Notes: generated by a model from the sequence alone, not told the origin. A stretch of DNA of 5,255 bases from Cupriavidus sp. (GCA_013362725.1 JABFVP010000036.1:1-5255), one strand, 5' to 3'. Positions 1 through 5,255 are shown, counted from the stretch's first letter. Numbers and translations: made by a program.

Positions 1-501
1 GGCAGCACGGTGACGGTGCGCACGGTCAGCGCCAACAAGGTGTGCTGGCAGGGCTCGAACGCCTGCGCCAGCGGCAACAACAAGTACGGCTGGCAGCTGC
101 CGCTGCCGTCGGCCACGCGCGAGCAGGTGATCTACAACCCGGTGATCGCGTACGGCATGGTGATCGTCAACACCACCATCCCGCCCGGCTCGGCGCTGTC
201 GCAGGCGCTGTCGTGCAATGCCGAGGTGCCGTCGGGCTTCACCATGGGCGTGTCGATGGGCTCGGGCGGCGCGGCCGCGCAGTCGTTCTTCAGCAGCACC
301 AACAGCAGCACCTTCCCGCTGCTGAACAACGGCATCGTCAGCGGCATCGGCCTGAGCGGCACCGGCACGCCGTCGGTGGTGACGGCGAAGAAGCGGCCCT
401 ACCTGGTGCAGCAGACCGTCGGCGGCAGCGGGGCCATTACCCAGATCAACCCCGGCGCCAATGGTGCCGGCGCCCGCCTCAACTGGATCCGCCTGCGCTG
501 A
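1..501 (+). CDS. pilY1: PilY1-like type IV pilus tip/assembly protein, C-terminal fragment
   Basis: The reading frame is open from the first base and stops with TGA at 499-501, so this is the last 166 residues of a larger protein whose start lies upstream. PilY1 proteins are large secreted or surface proteins that act with the minor pilins in type IV pilus assembly, adhesion and mechanosensing; their C-terminal half is a beta-propeller. Visible here are a GWQLPLP segment followed by REQVIYNPVIAYGMVIVNTTIPP, which resembles the propeller strands 'GW-x-LDLP ... ER-V-x-NP ... G-x-V-x-F-x-T-x-IP' of that family, three cysteines (fragment residues 15, 22 and 72), a Gly/Ser/Asn-rich stretch, and an NWIRLR end like the W-R-x-L/I ends of PilY1 homologues. 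No Ca-binding DxDxDG loop falls in this fragment. The pilE-like gene 5 bases downstream supports the call, since pilY1-pilE is a common order at the end of betaproteobacterial minor-pilin clusters. The family call is fairly sure; the exact paralogue is not. Confidence 0.82.
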   Translation, partial: GSTVTVRTVSANKVCWQGSNACASGNNKYGWQLPLPSATREQVIYNPVIAYGMVIVNTTIPPGSALSQALSCNAEVPSGFTMGVSMGSGGAAAQSFFSSTNSSTFPLLNNGIVSGIGLSGTGTPSVVTAKKRPYLVQQTVGGSGAITQINPGANGAGARLNWIRLR

Positions 502-506
502 CGACC

Positions 507-965
507 ATGAACCTGCCTGCCTTCCCGCTGCCGCGGCGCGCCGCCGCTGGCTTCACGCTGATCGAGCTGATGATCACGGTGGCGATCGCCGCGATCCTGG
601 CCGCGATCGCCTATCCGTCCTACACGGAGCATGTACGCAAGTCGCGCCGCACCGACGCCAAGACCGCCTTGCTGGATCTCGCGGCGCGCCAGGAGCGGCT
701 GTTCAGCACGCAAAATGTCTATGGCGGCACGCCCGCCGCGCTGGGATATGCCGGGCCGGCCTTTCCGGTGGAGATCCGGTCAGGCGGCCAAGCGTACTAC
801 CAACTGACGGTGGTGGCGGGCAATCCGGCCACCAGCTATACCGCGACCGCGGCGCCGGTCGGCGCGCAGGCGGGGGACGATTGCGGCAGCTACACGCTCA
901 ACCACCTGGGGCTGCAGGGAAACACGGGGATGCGCGCCGGCGTGGCGTCGGCGCAGTGCTGGTAG
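507..965 (+). CDS. pilE: Type IV pilin-like protein PilE (minor pilin)
   Basis: This 152-residue protein is a type IV (minor) pilin, made as an inner-membrane prepilin, cleaved and N-methylated by PilD, and built into the pilus. The first 15 residues, rich in Arg and Ala and ending in Gly15, form a short leader. Cleavage is expected between Gly15 and Phe16, giving a mature FTLIELMITVAIAAILAAIA start with the invariant Glu at mature position 5 (residue 20) and a hydrophobic assembly helix to about residue 35. The following RRTDAKTALLDLAARQERLF segment and the YYQLTV/TSYTATAAP strands match the PilE/ComP-like minor pilin family. Cys126 and Cys151 probably close the C-terminal disulfide loop. 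ATG 507 was chosen because it gives a leader of normal length and sits 5 bases after the pilY1 stop. No good ribosome binding site precedes it, so translation is probably coupled to pilY1. Whether it acts in the pilus or as a DNA-uptake receptor like ComP cannot be told from sequence alone. Confidence 0.92.
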   Translation: MNLPAFPLPRRAAAGFTLIELMITVAIAAILAAIAYPSYTEHVRKSRRTDAKTALLDLAARQERLFSTQNVYGGTPAALGYAGPAFPVEIRSGGQAYYQLTVVAGNPATSYTATAAPVGAQAGDDCGSYTLNHLGLQGNTGMRAGVASAQCW

Positions 966-980
966 CGGAAAACGCGGGCG

Positions 981-1445
981 TCAGCGCTTGCCGCTGCCGG
1001 CGGTGACTTCGGCCAGCACGTCCGAGAATTCGGACACGTCTTCAAAGCTGCGGTAGACCGAGGCAAAGCGGATATAGGCGATCTTGTCGAGCTTGCGCAG
1101 CTCGCGCATCACCAGTTCGCCGACCTGGCTGCTGGGGATTTCCTTCTCGCCCAGCGCCAGCAGCTTTTCTTCGATGCGGGTGATGGCTTCGTCGATGGCT
1201 TCGGCCGAGACCGGGCGCTTGCGCAACGCCAGGCGCATCGAATCCTTCAGCTTGGCGCGGGCGTAGTCCACGCGCGAGCCGTTTTTCTTGACGATGGCGG
1301 GGAAGAACAGCTCGATCCGCTCATAGGTGGTGAAGCGGCGGTCGCAGGCTTCGCAGCGGCGGCGCCGGCGCACGGCATCGCCGTCTTCCGACATGCGGGT
1401 GTCGAGAACCTGGGTATTGGAATGACCGCAAAAGGGGCATTTCAT
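981..1445 (-). CDS. nrdR: Transcriptional repressor NrdR
   Basis: NrdR is a nucleotide-sensing cytoplasmic repressor that binds paired NrdR boxes upstream of ribonucleotide reductase operons and shuts them down when dATP is high. The 154-residue protein has the normal family length. It starts [17 protein letters not shown]. The zinc ribbon uses Cys3/Cys6 and Cys31/Cys34 around the basic RRRRR patch (26-30) and the RRFTTYER motif (36-43). An ATP-cone domain follows from about residue 49 ([10 protein letters not shown]) to about 139 ([11 protein letters not shown]). A Shine-Dalgarno-like AAGGTGG sits 6 bases before the ATG. The gene is downstream of glyA on the same strand with a 154-base gap, and it converges on pilE with only 15 bases between the two stop codons. 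No NrdR-box pair (consensus near ACACwATATATwGTGT) was seen in this window, so its targets lie elsewhere. No convincing promoter of its own was found in the gap. Confidence 0.97.
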
Positions 1446-1451
1446 GCCGGA

Positions 1452-1458
1452 CCACCTT
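1452..1458 (-). promoter_or_regulatory. Ribosome binding site of nrdR
   Basis: Read on the minus strand, AAGGTGG lies 6 bases upstream of the nrdR ATG. It is a good Shine-Dalgarno match at ideal spacing. It fixes the start codon at 1445 and shows that nrdR can be translated independently of glyA. Confidence 0.75.
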
Positions 1459-1561
1459 CAGTTGAACCCCATCGCCTTGTCCGTGTTGTCGTTCTGCGGC
1501 GGCGGGGCGGGTTGGCGAGGCCCGCGGCCCGCGCCGGAGTGACGCGGAACGCGGAGCTGCC

Positions 1562-1591
1562 GGCCGCCCTGCGCGTGCGCATGGGGCGGCC
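1562..1591 (-). terminator. GC-rich hairpin just after glyA (possible attenuator or 3'-end structure)
   Basis: Eight bases past the glyA stop codon, GGCCGCCC (1591-1584 on the minus strand) pairs perfectly with GGGCGGCC (1569-1562). The 14-base interior can add a second 4-bp stem (TGCG/CGCA, 1581-1578 with 1573-1570, loop 1577-1574) after a 2-base bulge. The hairpin should be very stable. It has no following U-tract on the minus strand, so it is not a standard intrinsic terminator. It may protect the glyA 3' end, mark a processing or Rho-related end, or attenuate readthrough into nrdR. The inverted repeat is seen directly; its role is inference. Confidence 0.55.
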
Positions 1592-1599
1592 TGGTCGCG

Positions 1600-2847
1600 T
1601 CAGCCGTAGACCGGGAAACGCTTGGTCAGGGCCGACACCTGCTCGCGCACCGCGGCGATGTTGGCGGCGTCGTGCGGGTTGTCCAGCACGTCGGCGATCA
1701 GGTTGCCGACGATGCGGGCTTCTTCTTCCTTGAAGCCGCGCGTGGTCATGGCCGGCGAGCCGACGCGGATGCCGGAGGTGACGAACGGCTTTTCCGGGTC
1801 ATTCGGAATCGCGTTCTTGTTCACGGTCAGGTGTGCCTCGCCCAGGATGCGTTCGGCTTCCTTGCCGGTGATGTGCTTGGCGCGCAGGTCGACCAGCATC
1901 ACGTGGCTCTCGGTGCGGCCCGAGACGATGCGCAGGCCGCGCGCGATCAGGGTCTCGGCCAGCACCGCGGCGTTCTTCACCACCTGCTGCTGGTATTCCT
2001 TGAACTCCGGCGTCAGCGCTTCCTTGAACGCCACCGCCTTGCCGGCGATCACGTGCATCAGCGGGCCGCCCTGGATGCCGGGGAAGATCGACGAGTTGAT
2101 CGCCTTCTCGTGCTCGGCCTTCATCAGGATCACGCCGCCGCGCGGGCCGCGCAGGCTCTTGTGGGTGGTGGTGGTGACGAAGTCGGCGTGCGGCACCGGG
2201 TTCGGGTAGACGCCCGCGGCGATCAGGCCGGCGTAGTGGGCCATGTCGACCATGAAGTAGGCGCCGATCGACTTGGCGACGCGGCCGATGCGCTCGAAGT
2301 CGATGCGCAGCGCGAAGGCGGAGGCGCCGGCGATGATCAGCTTGGGCTTCTTCTCTTGCGCCAGCTTTTCGAGCGCGTCGTAGTCGATGTCTTCCTGGGC
2401 GTTGAGGCCGTAGCTGACCACGTTGAACCACTTGCCGCTCATGTTCAGCGCCATGCCGTGGGTCAGGTGGCCGCCTTCGGCCAGGCTCATGCCCATGATG
2501 GTGTCGCCCGGCTTGAGCACGGCGAAGTACACGCCCTGGTTGGCCTGCGAGCCCGAATTGGGCTGCACGTTGGCGGCTTCGGCGCCGAACAGTTGCTTGA
2601 CGCGGTCGATGGCCAGCTGCTCGACGATGTCGACGTACTCGCAACCACCGTAGTAGCGCTTGCCGGGATAGCCCTCGGCGTACTTGTTGGTGAGCTGCGA
2701 ACCCTGCGCGGCCATCACCGCGGGCGAGGTGTAGTTCTCGGAGGCGATCAGCTCGATGTGGTCTTCCTGGCGCTGGTTTTCCTGCTGGATGGCGGCAAAG
2801 ACCTCGGGGTCGATCTGGTCGATCGTAAAACGGCTGCGTTCGAACAT
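1600..2847 (-). CDS. glyA: Serine hydroxymethyltransferase GlyA
   Basis: GlyA is a cytosolic PLP enzyme that converts serine and tetrahydrofolate to glycine and 5,10-methylene-tetrahydrofolate, the main one-carbon source for dTMP, purine and methionine synthesis. The 415-residue protein is full length for the family. The PLP Schiff-base lysine is Lys230 in VTTTTHKSLRGPRGG. Other expected residues, by alignment to E. coli GlyA from memory, are Glu58 in YAEGYPG (general acid/base), His127 (ring stacking), Asp201 in VDMAHYAG (PLP pyridine N) and Arg361 in SGIRVGSPA (substrate carboxylate). The open frame continues upstream to about 3207, but that part reads through the leader RNA and does not look like protein. 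ATG 2847 (MFERSRFTIDQIDPEV) matches the usual family start and has a modest AGACGAG ribosome site 7 bases before it. The gene has a riboswitch leader on its 5' side and nrdR on its 3' side. Nothing is missing or odd in the protein. Confidence 0.98.
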   Translation of the reverse strand: MFERSRFTIDQIDPEVFAAIQQENQRQEDHIELIASENYTSPAVMAAQGSQLTNKYAEGYPGKRYYGGCEYVDIVEQLAIDRVKQLFGAEAANVQPNSGSQANQGVYFAVLKPGDTIMGMSLAEGGHLTHGMALNMSGKWFNVVSYGLNAQEDIDYDALEKLAQEKKPKLIIAGASAFALRIDFERIGRVAKSIGAYFMVDMAHYAGLIAAGVYPNPVPHADFVTTTTHKSLRGPRGGVILMKAEHEKAINSSIFPGIQGGPLMHVIAGKAVAFKEALTPEFKEYQQQVVKNAAVLAETLIARGLRIVSGRTESHVMLVDLRAKHITGKEAERILGEAHLTVNKNAIPNDPEKPFVTSGIRVGSPAMTTRGFKEEEARIVGNLIADVLDNPHDAANIAAVREQVSALTKRFPVYG

Positions 2848-2854
2848 GGCGAAA

Positions 2855-2861
2855 CTCGTCT
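2855..2861 (-). promoter_or_regulatory. Ribosome binding site of glyA
   Basis: AGACGAG on the minus strand, 7 bases before the ATG at 2847, is a partial Shine-Dalgarno match. It follows the U6 tract of the leader with one base between them, so a transcript ended at that tract would lose the ribosome site and the whole coding region. Confidence 0.55.
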
Positions 2862-2862
2862 G

Positions 2863-2971
2863 AAAAAAGGGAATCCGATGCAGGCATCGGGGGTAGGGCG
2901 CGCGGGGAAGGCTAGCGGCGACCGGCACCGGCGGCGGTTTGGCCGTCGGCGCAGGGCGCACCCTGCTTCCC
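2863..2971 (-). terminator. Likely expression platform of the glyA riboswitch, ending in U6
   Basis: This is the leader RNA between the aptamer and the glyA ribosome site. On the minus strand it ends in TTTTTT (2868-2863). A local hairpin CCGATG-CCTG-CATCGG (2890-2875) stands 6 bases before the U-tract. A second local hairpin GCAGGG-TGCG-CCCTGC lies just after the aptamer (2967-2952). An alternative long-range pairing joins GGGAAGCAGG (2971-2962) to CCTGC (2884-2880) plus TTCCC (2873-2869), with a 6-base bulge. That stem would abut the U6 tract directly, like an intrinsic terminator, and would exclude both local hairpins. The pairings are read from sequence; which of them forms, and with which ligand state, is inference. 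Translational control cannot be excluded. Confidence 0.55.
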
Positions 2972-2975
2972 ATTC

Positions 2976-3092
2976 GCTGCCCAGGCGAGCGGCAGGCATG
3001 ACTCGCGTCAACGCCATGGCGTTTGGAAACTTCACGCCAGAGAACTTGCGCTTCCTCGTGGTAGTGCCCACTGACTTCGCCAGTCGCGCAAG
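2976..3092 (-). promoter_or_regulatory. ZTP (pfl-type) riboswitch aptamer upstream of glyA
   Basis: On the minus strand the leader has the conserved parts of the ZTP/ZMP riboswitch in order. P1 is CTTGCGC (3092-3086) paired with GCGCAAG (3051-3045), 7 bp. Inside it are the conserved GCGACTGGCGAA and the P2 hairpin GTGG-GCACTA-CCAC (3071-3058), then GAGGAAGCGC in place of the usual G-rich GGGGAGCG segment. A 49-base linker follows, then the hallmark 3' domain CCGCTCGCCTGGGCAGCG, whose P3 stem is CTGCC (2995-2991) with GGCAG (2981-2977). The loop sequence allows the class-defining pseudoknot. ZTP riboswitches sense the purine intermediate ZMP/ZTP, which builds up when 10-formyl-tetrahydrofolate is short, and turn on folate and one-carbon genes; glyA is a well-known target. 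The motif match is from memory, without a covariance-model run, but is extensive. It sits 11 bases after the predicted transcription start. Confidence 0.92.
3010..3023. repeat. 14-bp perfect palindrome in the riboswitch linker
   Basis: AACGCCATGGCGTT is a perfect palindrome in the variable linker between the P1 and P3 parts of the aptamer. Its TGGCGT arm (3017-3022) can instead pair with ACGCCA at 3034-3039, forming a 6-bp hairpin with an 11-base loop in RNA. ZTP linkers vary in length and often hold an extra hairpin, so that is the simplest reading. As DNA it could also be a dimeric protein site. Confidence 0.5.
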
Positions 3093-3109
3093 GTGGAATG
3101 GTTGGGCGC

Positions 3110-3139
3110 AGTGTAGCGCGAGGCGGCCGCCCGCCGCAA
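3110..3139 (-). promoter_or_regulatory. Predicted sigma-70 promoter of glyA
   Basis: On the minus strand, TTGCGG (3139-3134) and TACACT (3115-3110) are separated by 18 bases. The -10 box matches TATAAT at 4 of 6 positions; the -35 box matches only the TTG. Counting 7 bases on gives a predicted start at an A (3103), which leaves about 256 bases of leader with the aptamer beginning 11 bases in. The position relative to the riboswitch is what makes the call credible. Confidence 0.55.
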
Positions 3140-3150
3140 GCCGTGGACCC

Positions 3151-3201
3151 GCCAGCCGAGCGCTGGCAAGGGCTGGCGCGGCCCTGGCCAGCAACTTGCT
3201 G
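3151..3201. repeat. Cluster of dyad repeats between the glyA and ybgC promoters
   Basis: Three related elements lie upstream of both promoters: GCCAGC-5-GCTGGC (3151-3167), a further GCTGGC copy (3172-3177), and the odd-centred perfect dyad CAGCAA-C-TTGCTG (3189-3201). They lie in the only stretch of the divergent region not taken up by the riboswitch or a core promoter. They could be protein-binding sites, but no known operator was recognised. GC-rich DNA makes short dyads common. Confidence 0.35.
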
Positions 3202-3249
3202 TTGCAAACTCGTCCTGCGGGTTTACACGAAACGGGTATCGCTCTCCGT

Positions 3250-3255
3250 TACAAT
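3250..3255 (+). promoter_or_regulatory. Predicted -10 box of the ybgC-tol operon promoter
   Basis: TACAAT matches TATAAT at 5 of 6 positions, the best -10 on the plus strand of this region. It predicts transcription starting at 3262-3263, at the ybgC ATG itself. The -35 position (about 3227-3232) has no good match. TTTACA at 3222-3227 is a strong -35-like hexamer but its 22-base spacing is too long. An alternative weak upstream pair is TTGCAA (3202-3207) with TACACG (3224-3229), 16 bases apart, which would give an ordinary leader. Confidence 0.5.
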
Positions 3256-3262
3256 CGCGGCC

Positions 3263-3663
<401 letters not shown>

Positions 3664-3667
<4 letters not shown>

Positions 3668-4347
3668 ATCCCGTGACCGTCACGCAAGACATGTCGATCG
3701 TAACGCTGGTGCTCCACGCCAGCGTGCTGGCACAGGCCGTCATGGCGCTGTTGCTCGTCATGTCGCTGTTTTCGTGGACCTATATTTTCCGCAAGCACCT
3801 GGCGGTGCGTTCGGCGCGCACCCAGACCGAAGGCTTCGAGCGCGACTTCTGGGCCGGCGGCGATCTGCAGGCGCTCTATAACAGCGCCGTCAACAACCGC
3901 CACAACACCGGTGCGCTGGAGCGGATCTTCGAATCCGGCATGGGCGAGTTCCTGAAGGCGCGTGAACGCGGCAACGAGGCCGGCGCGCTGCTCGACGCCG
4001 CCCGCCGCGCCATGCGCGCGGCCTACCAGCGCGAGATGGACGTGCTCGAATCGCATTTGCCATTTCTGGCCTCGGTGGGTTCGGTGAGCCCGTATATCGG
4101 CCTGTTCGGCACGGTGTGGGGGATCATGAACGCGTTCCGCGGGCTGTCGAACGTGCAGCAGGCGACGCTCGCATCGGTGGCGCCCGGCATCGCCGAAGCA
4201 CTGGTGGCGACGGCGATCGGCCTGTTCGCGGCCATCCCCGCGGTGATCGCCTACAACCGCTATGCCACCGAAATCGATCGCCTGGCAATCCGGTTCGAGA
4301 GCTTCATGGAAGAGTTCCTGAACATCCTGCAGCGCCAGACCCGCTAA
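3664..4347 (+). CDS. tolQ: TolQ, inner-membrane proton-channel subunit of Tol-Pal
   Basis: TolQ belongs to the TolQ/ExbB/MotA family. A TolQ pentamer around a TolR dimer uses the proton motive force to drive TolA, which is needed for outer-membrane constriction and integrity. The 227-residue protein is full length. There are three predicted membrane helices at about residues 14-40, 130-158 and 171-197, with the large cytoplasmic loop (about 43-128) between the first two. The conserved SPYIGLFGTVWGIMNAF motif carries Thr150, and Thr183 lies in VATAIGLFAAIPAV. By offset these match E. coli Thr145 and Thr178, which line the channel opposite the TolR aspartate. The ATG overlaps the ybgC stop by 4 bases and lacks a strong ribosome site, so it is probably coupled to ybgC translation. 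No odd features were seen. Confidence 0.97.
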
Positions 4348-4364
4348 CCGTATTCCCTATCCAC

Positions 4365-4387
4365 GGTCCGGGCGGTGAGCCCGGGCC
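4365..4387 (+). repeat. Strong intergenic hairpin between tolQ and tolR
   Basis: GGTCCGGGC (4365-4373) pairs with GCCCGGGCC (4379-4387) around a GGTGA loop. This makes 9 bp, eight of them Watson-Crick plus one U-G, nearly all G-C. It fills the middle of the 61-base tolQ-tolR gap and ends 9 bases before the tolR ribosome site. No U-tract follows, so it is not an intrinsic terminator. It could protect the upstream message from 3' exonucleases or tune tolR expression relative to tolQ. The pairing is seen; the function is inference. Confidence 0.6.
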
Positions 4388-4396
4388 GGCGTTTCC

Positions 4397-4401
4397 AGGA
4401 G
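4397..4401 (+). promoter_or_regulatory. Ribosome binding site of tolR
   Basis: AGGAG lies 7 bases before the tolR ATG, a perfect Shine-Dalgarno core at good spacing. It is the best ribosome site among the tol genes seen here and fixes the tolR start. It shows tolR has its own initiation rather than coupling to tolQ. Confidence 0.8.
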
Positions 4402-4408
4402 TCCTGCA

Positions 4409-4852
4409 ATGGCAGCCATTCAGCGCCGCGGCGGCTCGCGCCGCCGGGCCAGCGCCGAGATCAACGTCGTGCCGTATATCGACGTCATGCTCGTGCTGCT
4501 GGTCATCTTCATGGTGGCCGCGCCGATCGTCAGCCCCGCCACCGTCGACCTGCCCACTGTGGCCAATGCCACGCCGCAGCAGAAGGCGCCGCCGATCGTC
4601 GTCACCGTGCATGAGAGCGGCCAGCTCACCGCGCGCGGCAAGGACAGCGCCGGCAATGCCTTCGAACGCAAGCTCGACAAGCAGGGCCTGCTGGACTTCG
4701 TCCACCAGCGCCAGAACGAGAACCCGGACCAGCCGGTGGTGATCGCCGCCGACCGCGCGGTCAAGTACGAGGCGGTGCTGGACGTGATGTCGATTCTGAA
4801 AGCCGACGGCGTCAAGCGCGTCGGCCTGATGGTCAAGTCCAAGACCTCCTGA
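4409..4852 (+). CDS. tolR: TolR, Tol-Pal energising subunit
   Basis: TolR is the ExbD-family partner of TolQ. A dimer sits inside the TolQ ring, carries the proton-accepting aspartate and has a periplasmic domain. The 147-residue protein has a short Arg-rich cytoplasmic tail (RRGGSRRR, 6-13), then the SAEINVVPYIDVMLVLLVIFMV segment with the essential membrane Asp25 (E. coli Asp23) and one transmembrane helix to about residue 38. The conserved PATVDLPTV follows. The periplasmic domain runs from about 62 (PPIVVTV) to the C-terminal VKRVGLMVKSK. The start is supported by AGGAG 7 bases upstream. The gene is separated from tolQ by 61 bases with a strong hairpin, and from tolA by 36 bases. Asp25, the Pro22 before it and the VDLP motif are all intact, so it should be functional. 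ExbD is the only real alternative; the tolQ/tolA context excludes it. Confidence 0.96.
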   Translation: MAAIQRRGGSRRRASAEINVVPYIDVMLVLLVIFMVAAPIVSPATVDLPTVANATPQQKAPPIVVTVHESGQLTARGKDSAGNAFERKLDKQGLLDFVHQRQNENPDQPVVIAADRAVKYEAVLDVMSILKADGVKRVGLMVKSKTS

Positions 4853-4888
4853 CGTATTGAAGCACCTATCCGATTGCCGTTGCGCTTG

Positions 4889-5255
4889 ATGACGACCGCC
4901 GCCGCCTATCCCTACCAGCCGGTCAAGGAGCGGGGAACCCTGCGTTCCTTCCTGCTCGCGCTGCTGATGCACCTGCTGCTGGCCGTGGTGCTGTACTACG
5001 GCGTGAGCTGGCAGAGCAGCACCCCGGTCGGGGCCGAGGCCGAACTGTGGGAGGAAATCCCCGCCGCCACCGCACCCCCGCCGCCGCGGCCGCAGCCGCA
5101 GCCCGAGCCCGAGCCGGTGGTGCAGCCGCGTCCGGCGCCGCCGCCGCCCCAAGTGAAGAGCAAGGTCGAGGACGACGCCGATATCGCGCTGGAGCAGAAG
5201 AAGCGCCGGGCCGAAGCGGCCGCGCGGGAAGAAGCCGAGCGCAAGGAAGCGGCAC
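4889..5255 (+). CDS. tolA: TolA, N-terminal part (cut by window end)
   Basis: TolA links the TolQR motor to the outer-membrane lipoprotein Pal and to TolB across the periplasm. The first 122 residues are present and the frame runs off the window. Visible are a 19-residue cytoplasmic tail, one membrane helix (about 20-40, SFLLALLMHLLLAVVLYYGV), and a periplasmic region with a proline-rich stretch (63-87: runs of Pro with PQPQPEPEP and PRPAPPPP). The charged KSKVEDDADIALEQKKRRAEAAAREEAER segment from residue 90 begins the long Ala/Lys/Glu helical domain. His28 fits the membrane His of E. coli TolA (His22), while the Ser four residues before it is Ala24 here. ATG 4889 gives a normal tail length. 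In-frame TTG codons at 4874, 4880 and 4886 are possible earlier starts, and no strong ribosome site decides between them. tolB, pal and ybgF are expected next, outside the window. Confidence 0.93.
   Translation, partial: MTTAAAYPYQPVKERGTLRSFLLALLMHLLLAVVLYYGVSWQSSTPVGAEAELWEEIPAATAPPPPRPQPQPEPEPVVQPRPAPPPPQVKSKVEDDADIALEQKKRRAEAAAREEAERKEAA

Noticed and set aside
1446..1561. Search for an NrdR box or a separate nrdR promoter
   Set aside because: No A/T-rich palindrome like the NrdR-box consensus and no reasonable -10/-35 pair were seen; the stretch is mostly GC-rich with short GGCC dyads.
2848..3207. Possible 120-residue N-terminal extension of GlyA
   Set aside because: The upstream frame translates the riboswitch and promoter region. 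The normal GlyA N-terminus begins at 2847 and gives exactly the family length.
2849..3215. Near-repeat of GACGAGTTT upstream of the glyA promoter and at the glyA ribosome site
   Set aside because: Only nine identical bases, in functionally different places, with no further extension; most likely chance.
3098..3262. Upstream extension of YbgC
   Set aside because: The frame is open only because of GC-rich codons. Its translation is not conserved in YbgC proteins, and ATG 3263 gives the usual 134-residue protein.
5075..5151. CCG-rich repeat-like tract on the plus strand
   Set aside because: It is the coding sequence of the proline-rich periplasmic stretch of TolA, not an independent DNA repeat.
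4304..5152. Open frame on the minus strand opposite tolR and tolA
   Set aside because: Arg/Gly-rich low-complexity shadow of the well-supported tolR and tolA genes; no domain recognised.

Overview
The window is ordinary, high-GC chromosomal DNA of a betaproteobacterium. Protein sequences, codon use (strong G/C at third positions) and gene order (pilY1-pilE / nrdR-glyA / ybgC-tolQRA) point to Burkholderiales, most likely Cupriavidus or a close Ralstonia-type relative. The genus is inferred from memory of the families and was not tested by a search. I see no insertion sequence, CRISPR array, tRNA, rRNA or sign of recent transfer.

Layout. (1) 1-965, plus strand: the 3' end of a pilY1-like type IV pilus tip/assembly gene, followed after 5 bases by a complete pilE-like minor pilin with a textbook prepilin leader. 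(2) 981-2847, minus strand: glyA (serine hydroxymethyltransferase) followed by nrdR (repressor of ribonucleotide reductase genes), converging on pilE with a 15-base gap. A GC-rich hairpin lies just after the glyA stop. (3) 2848-3262: a 415-base divergent intergenic region. On the minus strand it carries a probable glyA promoter, a clear ZTP (pfl-type) riboswitch aptamer and a likely expression platform ending in a U6 tract. On the plus strand it carries the ybgC promoter. (4) 3263-5255, plus strand: the start of the tol-pal envelope operon, ybgC-tolQ-tolR-tolA, with tolA cut by the window edge.

How the parts work together. ZTP/ZMP builds up when 10-formyl-tetrahydrofolate is short. The riboswitch should then raise GlyA, which charges tetrahydrofolate with a one-carbon unit from serine. 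nrdR lies downstream on the same strand and may share this transcript, linking one-carbon status to control of dNTP synthesis. TolQ, TolR and TolA form the proton-driven inner-membrane machine that keeps the outer membrane constricted at division. YbgC is the thioesterase that usually heads this operon.

The most interesting element is the riboswitch leader and its possible reach to nrdR. No wholly new system was found. Other observations worth checking are a strong hairpin between tolQ and tolR, the apparently leaderless start of ybgC, and the hairpin between glyA and nrdR.
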